A stretch of DNA of 64,000 nucleotides. Source: Conchocele bisecta (lineage: Eukaryota > Mollusca > Bivalvia > Lucinida > Thyasiridae). The notes under the pieces are model-generated. The model was not told the origin of the DNA. It was given only the letters and a program-made list of their open reading frames with translations, and searched no databases. The position numbers and the translations under genes are program-made. The DNA is taken from positions 219,469,679 through 219,533,678 of the forward strand of contig CM055265.1 in assembly GCA_029237695.1 (NCBI GenBank). The letters are read 5' to 3'. Shown one piece after another: positions 41,535 through 52,257 of the stretch. Every line of letters starts with the position of its first letter. Position 1 is the stretch's first letter.

Positions 41535-43500
41535 TTAGGTATACCCATCCATCATGGCTACTATGGCTTCTTTGCCACAGACCCCATAACATTCCTAGAG
41601 GGTGTGCGCCCCCAGATCCGCCAGAAGCTCATCGAAGAGATCCAAGCTCTCAATGGAGTCAAGTTTCAACTAGCACTCAAGGTCCAGCTTCGAAAAGCCA
41701 GATGTTAGTGAGGAGTACACAAGCTTGAGGCTCTTCTACAGTTTGGTGAGATCAACGAGGAGCTAGGAAATGCCTTCCCCCACCTCCTGGAGACACTCGA
41801 AACATGGACACAGAGAGGCGCATGATGGGTTGTTGATAGAGTCACCACTCTGTGGCAGGATATATCCATGTATCAGCCACGGAGAGGGGGTTCCTACATC
41901 CGACTGCATTCAGCTGTGAAATATAGGAAGGCCGTAGTCAATGTCAAAAACAAAGATGACCACTGTCTTAGAATGGTACTCCGGTCAGCCCTGTTTCATG
42001 CTCATGACCATGTGGACAGACCCTCCAAGTATCCCACTCAGGACCCCAAAACCCATCACACAGATCTCCAGGGTTGAAAAACATAACAACCTGGCCATAA
42101 ACGTCTTCGGTTGGGACAAATATGTCATCGTCCATCAGCTCAGCAAGCAACCAGATGATATACCTATAATCAACCTACTGATGATCGATAAGGCGGGTAA
42201 ACTCGCTACACATGGATAAAAAACCTCAACCGTCTGCTCTTCCAAGAAAATCACTTCCGTGAGAAATGCCTCCACTGTTACTCAATGGAAGACCTCCTGC
42301 AAGTCCAGAAGCCCAAGTGCTGGGGGACCGGGACGACGATGGAGAGGGTGGAGATGCCAGCGCAAGCGCAGGGAAAGAACAATGTGGTCTTTCAAAGCCA
42401 CCACAAACAGCTCCCAGCCACCGACATCATCTATGCGGGCTTCGAGGTCCTCACCATCATGGTGGAGTGGCAACACCCAGAATACGCAGCAAAACAAGAC
42501 GTGCAGCTCCTGCTTCGTGCTCGCTCCTCCACTGTGATGGTCAGGCAGAGCTCTCGGTGAACTATCGAGAGGCCAACGCAGCGGAGCACTTCCTCAGAAC
42601 AAGCCAGGAAGAGGAGCGCAGGATCAAGGTTGTGTTTGCCAACCCCACACCCATGCGGATGACCCGGGAGGATTGACAAGCCTATGTAACGGCCATACAT
42701 GCCATGTTTGCAGCAAGCCGCTGGAAGAGGAAAACGTCCGCGACCACTGCCATATAACCTGGAAATACCGAGGAACCGCCCACAACGCCTGCATTCTAAA
42801 GTCAAAGGCCACGGCCACACCGAAGGGCTTCTACAACCTGAGGGGTTATGAATACCACCTCCTGATGCAAGCCATCTCCCAGGTGGAGGGTAGGGTCACA
42901 TGCATCCCCAACAACACGGAGAAGTATATCTCCTTCTCCCTCTGGCAACTCCGGTTCATCGACAGCATCCAGTTTCTTCTGGCCTCCCTGGACAGGCTTA
43001 TCGAAGCCAACCCGCCCGAAACCTTTCGAATAACGGTCAGGTTTGAGCCCAGCCGAGAAAGACGCGATCTGCTGCTGCGCATGGGCATCTACCCGTACGA
43101 GCTCATGGGCTCTTGGGAGCGGTTCGCTGAGCCCAAACTCTCACTAAGGGGAGCATTATATAGAAATCTGTCCGACTGACATACATCGGAGGCCGACTAC
43201 GCTCAAGCACAAAAGGTCTTCCAGACCTTCGGATGTCGTACAATGGGGGATTATCACGACCTCTACAACCGTAATGATGTGCTCCTCCTGACAGACGTCT
43301 TCGACCAATCGGAAGACCTGCATGCGGCTGTACGGACTGGATCCTGCAGACAACTATACCAGCCCCGGCCTCTCCTGGGACGCATTGCGATAAAAGACGG
43401 GTACAGAGCTCGAACTTCTCACGGATTACGGTGGAATCTCTATGGTCTCGAAGCGCTATGCAAAAGCCAAGTGGCCACCCACTCAGTTGATCGCGTATGG
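41535..43500 (+). pseudogene. polB: Protein-primed DNA polymerase B, N-terminal and exonuclease part (Polinton B)
   Basis: Reads in changing frames: PQIRQKLIEEIQALNGVKFQ (about 41615), RRGGSYIRLHSAVKY and VNVKNKDDHCLRMVLRSALF (41870-42010), NNLAINVFGWDKYVIVHQLS (about 42085), HHKQLPATDIIYAGFEVL (exonuclease I region; the expected DFE reads GFE), a Cys/His cluster CHVCSKPLEEENVRDHCH, then LRGYEYHLLMQAIS and FSLWQLRFIDSIQFLLASLD (42835-42995) and DYHDLYNRNDVLLLTDVF (43250). The gene stops near 43500, before the palm motifs, and abuts the integrase. At least six frame changes. Its N-terminus is unlike that of copy A, so the two belong to different lineages. Confidence 0.8.
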
Positions 43501-43514
43501 GTGTCTACAAGCTG

Positions 43515-44109
43515 TTATTAAAAGCATATTGGTGATTGAACTGCCGCTCAGCCAGGGTCCGGTTAAAGCGCTATATTATCCCCTGATCCCGATGGACATA
43601 CACACGGCCGCGTCTTACTGATACCCCGTGCTTGGCCAGCAGCTGAGAGACTGCGCCATGAATTCGCGCCCCGGATCGACCTGGAGGAGCTTTGGCCAAC
43701 TAAGGGTGCTCCGCTTATACATGCGGGAAAGATTTTCAGACAGGTCCTTGGCCTCCCTAGTGGTCAGCGGCTCAGCCTCCTTATAGCGGGAGGCCACGTC
43801 AACGACTGTCAGGGCGTACTTGTACGTCTTGCAACCATTTGGTAGACGATCGTGAGGGAGAAACGAGCTATCTGCTTGGTGGACTTCGTTTGGCACCGGC
43901 ACGTCGAATTTCGGGAATGGAATACTGCGGACCGCCGGCAAATAGATCTGCCAGATGGCCTGCTTCTTCGGCCAGTCCTTGGTCGCGATTTCTGAAACCT
44001 TGGCCGCTGCGGCGAGGTTCTTGATGGCTGCGAACACCTTCAAGTAGCCGCGGGGGCTGTAGTATAGCAAGCTGAGCTTGCGCCCAAGCTTTGTATTCAT
44101 TTTTGTCAC
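43515..44109 (-). pseudogene. Polinton integrase (copy B)
   Basis: Retrovirus-type integrase that would insert the element. From ATG at 44109: YYSPRGYLKVFAAIKNLAAA, VPVPNEVHQADSSFLPHDRL with the first catalytic Asp, then YALTVVDVASRYKEAEPLTT and LLQVDPGREFMA with the second Asp. A one-base loss near 43660 changes frame; the reading then resumes with LLAKHGVSVRRGRVYVHRDQ. At the position of the third catalytic residue (Glu) stands a TAG (43571-43573), directly followed by RFNRTLAERQ. The C-terminus is lost at the junction with the polymerase. Confidence 0.8.
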
Positions 44110-44138
44110 TGTTCTACACTAGCAAGATATTCAAGCAG

Positions 44139-44411
44139 TTACAACAGTCTCCAATAGGCATCCGCCAGATCGTCTGGTAACTGCGTCGTCGAGACTATCA
44201 GCCCCATACAGGTCCGTACAACAACCCCGCGCTGCTGCGGCGGCTCCGCCAGCACCCGCTTTGCGAAAATGATGGCCGTATTTTCATCGTCGTGCCATAT
44301 CTCGAGAGAATCGCGGACCAAACGGATCAGAACGTTAGCGCCAGCGAAACGGTATGTACTAGCCGTGTAGCCCTCATCAAGCAAAGCGAAATAAAGTTCG
44401 TCTACTAGATC
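44139..44411 (-). CDS. Conserved small Polinton protein, LVDELYF family (copy B)
   Basis: About 90 open codons: LVDELYFALLDEGYTASTYR ... LIRLVRDSLEIWHDDENTA ... LPDDLADAYWRLL. Partner of 5305-5637 in Polinton A. An ATG at 44384 lies after the conserved start. Function unknown. Confidence 0.5.
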   Translation of the reverse strand, partial: DLVDELYFALLDEGYTASTYRFAGANVLIRLVRDSLEIWHDDENTAIIFAKRVLAEPPQQRGVVVRTCMGLIVSTTQLPDDLADAYWRLL

Positions 44412-44704
44412 GTAGTATGGTCGGTGGATCTATTTAGGGGCCTACAAAAGTGCAAAACATGGTTGGCGGCGTCGAAGTCCCGTAAAATTGGCACAGCTTG
44501 ACCAAGGCGGCGAAATTCCTCGTTGATCCAATCCAGACGGTCAGTCCGTTTTCGGGACCATGTTGCCTGAGCGACCTGGAGTTGTTCTACAGCTAAATGA
44601 TGGCGCTTGCGCTCCTCATCTACTTCCGAGCTTCGCAGAGTTGATAATAGAAAGTTTATACCACTGAATGCTAATTGCCATCGAATCCATCGTTTTATTT
44701 CCAT
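44405..44704 (-). CDS. Conserved small coiled-coil protein (copy B)
   Basis: 99 aa, MEIKRWIRWQLAFSG start, then LRSSEVDEERKRHHLAVEQL and AQATWSRKRTDRLDWINEEF. The same pattern (KALAFSGSNALFSNLLSS, DEERTCHDLAAVQF, SRKRTAGLD) is read at 51966-52211 in Polinton C. Its ATG overlaps the end of the upstream gene by 10 bp. Function unknown. Confidence 0.5.
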   Translation of the reverse strand: MEIKRWIRWQLAFSGINFLLSTLRSSEVDEERKRHHLAVEQLQVAQATWSRKRTDRLDWINEEFRRLGQAVPILRDFDAANHVLHFCRPLNRSTDHTTI

Positions 44705-44979
44705 ATATCAGCCTGTAGAATTCCAGCTTTAACTACATAATCTCGGGTCCCAACTGCGGCGGCTGCATCTAAGGTCACATGACCTACATCTCTTGCCGTC
44801 ATGTTCAACTTGTGTGCGCCCCGCCCCCGCACCCCGCCCACCCCCCCCCCACCCCGCCCCCAGACCCCCGAAGGCCATCGAGCCAACCACATACTGAGGC
44901 TCAATATCACCATGGTATGATATGCTGCATTAATTTTACCATCGTATTCAAACTGTTTTTCCGCATCCAGTCTTCCCAC
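44695..44979 (-). pseudogene. Small Polinton protein ending MTARD...AAVGTRDY (copy B), fused to ATPase scrap
   Basis: The real part is MTARDVGHVTLDAAAAVGTR... to IWK at the stop 44695, matching 52258-52471 in Polinton C. The N-terminal 20 residues of this ORF are the out-of-frame Walker A region of the ATPase, and a C-rich run at 44825-44870 gives a Gly-rich filler, so a deletion joined the two genes. Confidence 0.45.
44815..44872 (+). repeat. C-rich simple sequence
   Basis: CCCCGCCCC- and CCCACCCC-type runs of about 55 bp. Confidence 0.9.
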
Positions 44980-45012
44980 ATATTATGGCACAGTGGGAGT
45001 CCTTCGGTAGAT
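44940..45012 (-). pseudogene. Packaging ATPase scrap with intact Walker A (copy B)
   Basis: Minus strand reads LPKDSHCAIICGKTGCGKTV then stops; the remaining ATPase is deleted. Confidence 0.7.
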
Positions 45013-45028
45013 GATCCATAATATAAGC

Positions 45029-45300
45029 TTAGACGAATCGGCCATCTTCGATATTGAGTTGTGCATCTGTGATGAGATACATGTACACGTTCAATGTGCC
45101 ATCGCCGTCTGCCTCTTTTGTTATCTGGATCTTCACACCCTCGGAGGCATTCTCCACTCGGCGCCCACTACCGTGGAGTTGGTGGTCATCTCTGGTTTGC
45201 ATGTCTAGCCATAGCGCATACTTCGAAGTCATGAACTCTGCTAGTACGGCAACCTCTGGGGCCCGCTTAGAGCCAGCAACAAACTGATGTTTTGTCTCGT
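45029..45300 (-). pseudogene. Major capsid protein, C-terminal part (copy B)
   Basis: Minus-strand reading includes FMTSKYALWLDMQTRDDHQL, HGSGRRVENASEGVKIQI and YLITDAQLNIEDGRFV, the C-terminal signature of the Polinton double-jelly-roll capsid protein (the family annotated as F54H12.2-like). It stops two codons earlier than copy C because of a C-to-A change. The N-terminal four-fifths are deleted. Confidence 0.75.
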
Positions 45301-45319
45301 CACACTGCTGGTATCTGGT

Positions 45320-45414
45320 GTGTGCGAATGCCCTGGCTTGCCGAGAATGTTTGGGCCATGGTCCTCGCGGTCACTGGCATTCTACTGCTCGCCGCCCGAG
45401 AGTGGCTTAGATAA
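45320..45414 (+). pseudogene. C-terminal end of plus-strand hydrophobic-tail gene (copy B)
   Basis: Reads MPWLAENVWAMVLAVTGILL then LAAREWLR and TAA at 45412. Matches the end of 55416-56672 in copy C. It overlaps the 3' end of the minus-strand MDTKAF gene by 33 bp. Confidence 0.55.
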
Positions 45415-46666
45415 AAGCCAAATCGCGATTAGCCCGATCGTCACGAGGGCGACGATGCTCCCCCTTTTGTCGGCTTCGTGGTCCGACGCTGATGTCGTCC
45501 CGACTCCTGTTGCACCAAGTGCGCCGACTCCTGTTGCACCCAGTGCGCCGTCCTCGTGCACTTGCGGTTGGTGTGGCTTTACGAAATCGGCGTCGGTTCT
45601 AGTTGTCATTCCCGCGGCAGGCGGGATGATAACCGTGTTCATGTTCCCGTTACGACCGAGCTTTTGCTGGATGGTGGCAGTCACAATATAACTATTGAAG
45701 CTGTCCACTGGTATGCCAACATACTCTAAAACGGCTGCATATTGCTTGATCGCCGCCGGGAGGTCTACCGGAGATGAGACGGCGTCCTCGAAATTTGTCA
45801 TGAACTGTTTCTGGCCATCGAACGATGTTCCTGTTCCCAATATAGTGCTGCGCGCGTGTGCATGTGCGCCAAGGATATCCCAAACGTATGTGCCAATGGA
45901 GTCGTTGAAGCGAGGAACACCGGCCTGTGTGAACCCTATACCCTTGTCTAACAGACATGTGCAGGATGAGGTACCGCAGTGCCGGCAGCCAGACACTTCC
46001 GGCCCGAAGGTCATCGTTGCAGGTCCAAATTCCTGGCGTTCAGACTCGTCGCCGGAGTTATCGTGCCTAAAATCCGTCTGCATCCAAGCCCCTTGGCCCC
46101 GAATGAGAAACATCCCCAAGGCCAGTGCTGCTCGGAAATACTTTCTGTCGCCAGTCCGTATCCTTAGTGACTCCAAATTCGCCACAAAATATTTCAAACA
46201 CCCGACTGTCGTAGGCGTTGGAAACGGGGTCCCAGGCGTCGTCTTGCGGTTGAACGGTTTTCAGTTCTTCAAAAATCCGCGTAGTCGTGTAGTTCACATG
46301 CAAGTTGAAATCTGACCTCAGGAAGGGGTCCTCCGCGGCAAGATGGTGAACTCCACACCCACCCGTGGTGCGCCACACGGCGAAGTTCAACTGGTTTTTC
46401 CAAAACTGCAGTGGCGTCGTTTTCTACCTATTCACGACCTCGTTGGCCTGTATTTTGCAGCCCATATTTTTAAGCACGTTTGAGCAGTTGGTTTGAAAGC
46501 TTGTTCCTGTTGATACAGTTGTTCCTTTTGTCCCAACTGTGGAGCTGCGAAGTTGGATGGTGGGGTTTACCAGTTGGGGGGGGGGGGGGGCGCCCGCCTT
46601 GGCGGCGTAGGCTCCGCCGGGCTGGTACTTCGCATCAGAATTGAAGCTAAACGCCTTGGTATCCAT
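45382..46666 (-). pseudogene. MDTKAF-type conserved Polinton protein with C-terminal membrane anchor (copy B)
   Basis: From ATG at 46666 (MDTKAFSFNSDAKYQPGGAY), a TAG at 46424 replaces a Trp codon (Trp in copy C: NRWKTTP), the frame continues with LNFAVWRTTGGCG, a frameshift near 46150, then a long open stretch 46197-45382 with VPRFNDSIGTYVWDILGAHA, FEDAVSSPVDLPAAIKQYAA and FNSYIVTATIQQKLGRNGN. The C-terminus is a membrane helix, SIVALVTIGLIAIWLL. Two 14-residue repeats, GALGATGVG, precede it. I recognise it as a recurring Polinton gene next to the capsid genes, role unproven; probably virion-associated. Confidence 0.6.
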
Positions 46667-46724
46667 GATCTCATAGAGTAATAAAGATATATTTTGTTAT
46701 CATGTTTGCTACACTTACCAAGGT

Positions 46725-46829
46725 CAGAACCTGTCACTGATCGGGAGTGTTATTAACGTCGTGACACAAATCGCCGTCCCTTCGAGCTCCTTCAACGTGG
46801 TGACACTGTTAATCGAGTTTGATTTATGA
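46725..46829 (+). pseudogene. Fiber-like protein, last 30 codons (copy B)
   Basis: GSVINVVTQIAVPSSSFNVV then TLLIEFDL and TGA; the penton-like gene and the rest of the fiber are deleted between 46670 and 46730. Confidence 0.7.
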
Positions 46830-47344
46830 TGAATGCTACAAAACTATATCCTGAGCTGCCGTTCGGGGCGGCTAACCTAACTTATTTTACGATGACCAGG
46901 ATGGTCGAGATACAACAGATCGTCCAGTATGAGGGAGAGACACGGACATGTCATGCACAAACATATAGGCGGGCAGTCAATGTCGTCGAGGGGGTGAACA
47001 CCACGCTAGCTTCAGTTTCCGTTGCGAGCGGGACGTGGAGTGTGTCTTTATTGACAAAAGTCACGCCGATTTCGGCGGCCTTGAGTGCGATCGCATCAGG
47101 GGCAGCAGGCCTGGTTTGCACGACGAGCAAACCGGTGGCTCGCAAGCTCGAGGCCAAGAGTCGCAAGCTCGACCAAATAGCAGTTCTCGCGAGGTCGACG
47201 AAAAACACTATCGACGTTATCGTTCCGAAAACAATAGCCGAAAACGATATTCAACTGGCCGTCGAAGAGATGGCCAGGTTCCAGGAGTTGAAGAGTGCGA
47301 TCCGGTCCAGGCCCACCCGCAGGTTTTGGGAGATGATGACGTAA
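46826..47344 (+). CDS. Conserved Polinton membrane protein (copy B)
   Basis: 172 codons from ATG at 46826. Same order as 9906-10604: RMVEIQQIVQYEGETRT, hydrophobic TPISAALSAIASGAAGLV, then ISVLARS-type QIAVLARSTKNTIDVIVPKT and VEEMARFQELKSAIRS. Shorter than copy A because the frame changes before the Pro-rich tail. Start overlaps the fiber stop by 4 bp. Confidence 0.55.
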   Translation: MMNATKLYPELPFGAANLTYFTMTRMVEIQQIVQYEGETRTCHAQTYRRAVNVVEGVNTTLASVSVASGTWSVSLLTKVTPISAALSAIASGAAGLVCTTSKPVARKLEAKSRKLDQIAVLARSTKNTIDVIVPKTIAENDIQLAVEEMARFQELKSAIRSRPTRRFWEMMT

Positions 47345-47529
47345 ATAAAAACTCATCATGGAGGGTCGGGCCGACGTCAGAACGACTCTCCTCATCCGTC
47401 TTGGGACGTGATATGTTTGTTCGCGTGTCTGCAGCAGCAGCAGCAGCAGGATGTCCCGCCGCCTAACTGTCAGAGCGCCACCTTACGAAGCGTAAACACT
47501 TTCTGGCGGGGTGAAATTCGCAAGTCCAT

Positions 47530-47825
47530 TCGCCCCCTGCAATATATTGTCTACTTTACGCGTTGTATAATATTATACGTTACGTATCTTAGCTTTGTAA
47601 CAGCATAGCTGACCAACAACAACAACAGTGAAATTTATAAACAATGGTACGCCGATTTAATTTTTCGCCGTTAACTCCTTGCAATATATTCTCTACTTTA
47701 CGCGTTCTATATTATTAAACTTTACGTATCTTAGCTTTGTTAAATCATATGCTTTCGCCCGGACCAACAAAAGCAACAGTGACATTTATAAACAATGGTA
47801 CGCTGATTTAATTTTCGCTACCCGG
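47530..47825 (+). repeat. Tandem duplication, period 142 bp
   Basis: TGCAATATATTGTCTACTTT ... ACAATGGTACGCCGATTTAA at 47538-47660 recurs at 47680-47815. Confidence 0.85.
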
Positions 47826-49779
47826 GTACTGAATGTATATACATGTGTATTTATATACAAGGAAAACCCCTTTCATAACTATACACATACCGCCAGAACA
47901 CTGTTAAAGGATGTCATGTGACTGTTATCTCATGAATATTCATAAAATGAATTTACGGTCCAGATTTACACCCGTTTTATTTCGGTCAAATTTCGGTCAA
48001 ATGTCAATGTATTGACGGGGAAATATGAAATTGGCAAGTTTTAAGTTAAGAAAATCAAATACATATGTGCTACAAAAAAAACACTACGGTATGTTGTATG
48101 GGTACATATACGTCTGTTTGCCTTTGAACAATTGGTCTCATCTCGTGTGTGCCATATTGTCGACCCGGTATGATGTCCGCCTCGTCTGTTGAATGGTAGC
48201 AGTCTGCTTCGGAATACGTGAATTTGGCGATGGAATTACATAGTCTAAAACATTACTCCTTATGAGCTTGCAATTTCGGAAACCAAATCACAAAATAGTA
48301 TCGCCTTATTTCGCTGGTTTCTCTCAATTCGTTTCGGAGAGGAATTGGCAATGGGGTTAAAGGCAACCCGCAAAACTGGACTGTGAGCCAACAGATGGGT
48401 GGACTTAAGAAAGGTCTCCTTGTTGCTCTCCGAGCATTGCTATAATTAGCAAGCGACATGGGTGTTCTAGGCAATGGGGCTGCTGTATTGCGTTCAGAAA
48501 ATGGGTGAGAGTCCGCACGGGGTGGGGTGGGGGTTTGGGTGAGGCGGCTTCCAGATGGCGAAGTCGTCCAAAAACCAGCCTTGTTTATATTACTGAATTT
48601 TTAATGAATTAATTTATTAAACATGCAGTAAACGTGATTTGAATCGCTATACTAGGATGTGATTGGCGGTGTGACACCGTTGTGAGCGCGTGCAGGGGTG
48701 GTAACATGGCTTGCGTTTCATGAAGTTCTAAATGTAATAAGGTACATATTGCAATATTTAATGATTACTTTAATAAATATCGGCGAAAGCATCGCAATAT
48801 GCGATTACTTGAGATGATATGCTGTTCTTGCATTGGTATTTGATTATTCTGAGCCACAGCTGCGTGCTATGCTATCATGAACAGACATTATCACCTGAGA
48901 TAAAAAACCAAGAAGAAAAGTATTAACATATGATCAAGGATGTTTTCTTGGTGTCCGGTTTAGAGAGGTTCCACTATATATCACAATGTTAACATTAGTC
49001 CATTAATCTCCACGACGTTGTGACTAACTCAAGATCTGGCATCACGTGTTTCCATGACGTCATGTTTTAAGATGTTTTTACAGTAGATTTCCTTTCTATG
49101 TATTTCTAATGGAATGACATATGTTTATGAAATATACAGCAGCAAATGCGGTACACGTTGCCCTTTATTGCATATGCGGCTTTAATCTCATAAATATGTC
49201 GTTTTGACGAAGAATCGGTTACCGTAAATTTAAATAAAAACTAGAGCACGTGCATATACAAATAAATGGTACTCGATTTGTGTGAAAGTTATCAATTATA
49301 AGTATACGTATAGGCAATTATAACTAATCTAAATAAAAGTGATAGTTTCAATCTTACAGCATACAGGAACCAAATATATATAGCATATACTGGTACCTAG
49401 AGTGTCTCTATTCATAAAAGGTAAAAGGCTTCAATATTAATGGTATTGAAATGATAATGTTTAAAGGTTAATCTCCATTTTCGTTTAAACAGGCGCATGT
49501 ATATTCATTGGTTAACGCAAGCACAATACTATTATATGGCATGATAATTAGGGTAATCTCTGATCAGACGGCGACAAATAATTGTAGTTTAAATCACGGA
49601 CATTGTGTGTGAACTGACAACTATGACATGTTGTGTCTTATGCCACATTCAGTCATTACTTGGGTATATCAAGAATAAACATGTGATTAATAGAGCAACA
49701 AATGCACTACGTATGAACAGCCATTCATAGCCAGTCACAGCCAGCATAGCCAACGAAGCATCGCAGTCTCATCGAGTGC
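47826..49779. other. Non-coding host DNA
   Basis: No gene recognised. A half pogo-type MITE end (GTGTCCGGTTTAGAGAGGTT, then CCACTATA) is at 48953-48980. Confidence 0.5.
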
Positions 49780-49815
49780 TAGGCTGGTGGCTGGTGGCTG
49801 GTGGCTGGTGGCTGT
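49780..49815 (+). repeat. CTGGTGG microsatellite
   Basis: Five tandem CTGGTGG units. Confidence 0.9.
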
Positions 49816-50875
49816 TCCGCATATCACACTTTTATCGAATATCATTTCATGTATATATGTGATATTTGCAGAATCTGGCTATTTTTACCTATACCTAATG
49901 GTTAAGTTCCAGGTACAGAGTACATTAGTCTCTGTTCTTAACTCGGGTCCAATGTCAGTGTCTGTGTACTTATACATGTACATTCTTATTATTCAATGGA
50001 TAATTCCAAGTACAGGTATGTAAATAGGGACTTGATACTAATAAAGCATTATAAGTATTTACTTCGTGATGAGACAATTAACTAATACTGGCGTCGACTC
50101 TGATCTGGCAGTAAATACATGCGGTCAGATCGGGGTATAAACTATTTATATCTACATATATATGGATATATTATTTTAAATCAACGAACATGACTCAATA
50201 TTTAAGATCATGCTAGCCACGACACACAGTCCGTTATTGAAGGGGGTGTTTTTATGTTCGTTTGTTTCTGTTTTCTCAATGCGAGTCACATACGTGAACA
50301 AAATTGTTATCGTTCTCTCGAACTTTCGCTTTCGTAACACGGAAAGAGAACCATTTTGTGCATCGAGGTGATACAGACTCCTGTGTCTATCTAGGTCTCC
50401 TCTTACAAATCATGATTGCATTTGGCGACAAGCTGGGTTAGAAGTTCACTAGCAGCCAAGTGGAGTTACGGATCTTTTTATCCTATATTTATTGCACATG
50501 TGTTATTTAGGATACCGGCTGGGAGAGTGGACCTTACGGCATTTGTAACACCTGCACATACACGCAATGCAATCGATTTCCTGGCGTCCTCAATGTTACT
50601 TTAGTGACCGAATTATCAATAGCGCAAACACTGATCAGACTGTTCGGATCCGCTGGGTGATCTGGGTTTTTGTCCGTTGTATATGTCGTATGGTCCCTTT
50701 TCACAGACAGGGTCCATTTATACTGTTATTTCCTATGCCCCTGGAAACTATTTATCTCACCTGTTTTTGTCACAGCACATATCAACTGCACATTGTATAT
50801 TTACATAACATTTACGAATGACAATGTAATTATAATCATCAGTGTGGTTATGGGCAGGAACCTGCATTCTACTTA
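49816..50875. other. Non-coding host DNA
   Basis: No gene recognised; borders the truncated left end of Polinton C. Confidence 0.5.
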
Positions 50876-51787
50876 TATATGGGCATACGTCTGAAGAAGA
50901 TTCACCGAGCGCTCCGCTTCGATCAGAGCAGTTGAATGGAGCCCTACATCAGGATAAACACCGAGCTCCGGAAAGAAGCAACCAGCGACTTCGAAAAGGA
51001 CATGTACAAGGCGATGAACAACTCTGTATTCGGAAAGACAATGGAGAACCTCCGCAAGCGAGTTAATGTCAAGCTCGTGCGTGCAAACGAAACCGACAAG
51101 CTGCAGCACCTTATTGGCAGCCCAGCCTTCGCACGGGCCAACGTCTTCGATGATGACCTTGCGGCGATCCAAATACACAATGCCGCATGATGCTCAATCG
51201 GCCTGTGAATGAGGGTATGAGCATCCTCGACCTCTCCAAGCACCTAATGTACGACGTCAACTACGACTTGAAGGTGCAGTATGGGGACAGCTTTCAGCTC
51301 CACTACACAGACACAGACTCCCTCCTCCTCGAGATCCAGACCGAGGACGTGTACAAGCACATGGCGGTACACAGCCTCCTCTATGACACGTCCGACTACC
51401 TGAATGACCACTCGCCCCACTGCACGGTTAACAAGAATGTCCTAGGCAACATCAAGGATGAGTGCGCCGGGCGGCCATCGCGGAATTCGTCTGTTTGAGC
51501 CCCAAGATGTACTCGATCCTGGAGGCCGGCGGAAAACCTTTTCAAGCAAGTCAAGGGAGTGAAGTTGGTCGTGAAGAAGCAAGTCCGCCACGAGCAATAC
51601 AAGGAAGCCCTCTTCGACATTCCGCCACGGGATGGATGTGTTGCGGTCCGACCGTCACAGCGTCTACGCCCAGCGACTGAACAAGGTTTCATTGTCCCCC
51701 TTTGACGGCAAGCGCTATATCAATGAAAATGGGGTGGACAGCCTCGCATATGGCCACAATGATGCAAAGTTACAGATGGACGCCTAA
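50876..51787 (+). pseudogene. polB: Protein-primed DNA polymerase B, palm and C-terminal part (Polinton C)
   Basis: Begins LKKIHRALRFDQS, then a stop, MEPYIRINTELRK and the motif B region KAMNNSVFGKTMENLRKRVN. A frame change at about 51185 leads to LNRPVNEGMSILDLSKHLMY and the catalytic motif C, HYTDTDSLLLEI, at 51301-51335. Further frame changes near 51475 and 51545 precede the end, LNKVSLSPFDGKRYINENG... with TAA at 51785. The catalytic aspartates of motif C are intact, but upstream domains are missing. Complements copy B, which has only the N-terminal part. Confidence 0.85.
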
Positions 51788-51795
51788 ACAGTATT

Positions 51796-51870
51796 TCAGT
51801 AGCTGACAAGACCTGTCGCAGCTATTCCCACGACGACGAACGCGATCTCACGAACTTTTTGAGTATCTGA
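51796..51870 (-). pseudogene. Small membrane-type protein end (copy C)
   Basis: Minus strand reads REIAFVVVGIAATGLVSY then TGA; hydrophobic helix, counterpart of 5689-5829. Confidence 0.45.
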
Positions 51871-51965
51871 CGGCACATAGAAGTCTGAAAGCTGGGGCTC
51901 AGGATCCAGCGGCGCTTTGTTTGTATGCGGATATGCATGCCCGCGTGTACTCTCGGATGGCAGCG

Positions 51966-52211
51966 TCACCGCTGTGGAAAGTTTGCACGCGTCGTTATCG
52001 CGGCGAAGATCCTCGTTGAACAGTCCAGGCCGGCAGTTCGTTTTCGGGACAATGCTGCCTGGGCAGTCTGGAATTGTACTGCAGCTAAATCATGACACGT
52101 ACGTTCCTCATCTTCGCCCGAGCTTAGCAGATTTGAGAATAGAGCATTGCTACCACTGAATGCCAAGGCCTTCACCACTGCTCCATCTACGAACATTGCG
52201 ATCGAAACCAT
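51966..52211 (-). CDS. Conserved small coiled-coil protein (copy C)
   Basis: 81 codons with KALAFSGSNALFSNLLSSG and DEERTCHDLAAVQFQTAQAA; counterpart of 44405-44704 in copy B. The last 15 codons differ after a likely frameshift. Confidence 0.45.
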   Translation of the reverse strand: MVSIAMFVDGAVVKALAFSGSNALFSNLLSSGEDEERTCHDLAAVQFQTAQAALSRKRTAGLDCSTRIFAAITTRANFPQR

Positions 52212-52257
52212 TACTAATTGGTTATGCCACTTTGTTAATTAAGCTACGTTAATAAAG

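Larger units (their letters stand above)
41530..47420 (+). mobile_element. Polinton B, decayed
   Basis: Contains polymerase, integrase, small minus-strand genes, ATPase Walker A scrap, capsid tail, MDTKAF-type gene, fiber tail and membrane protein in the same order as copies A and C. Markedly richer in GC than the surrounding DNA. No terminal inverted repeats detected, so the borders are those of recognisable coding DNA. Confidence 0.8.

Noticed and set aside
49787..50894. Hydrophobic plus-strand ORFs of 62-84 codons
   Set aside because: Overlapping short frames in AT-rich DNA with no motif; chance hydrophobicity is likely.
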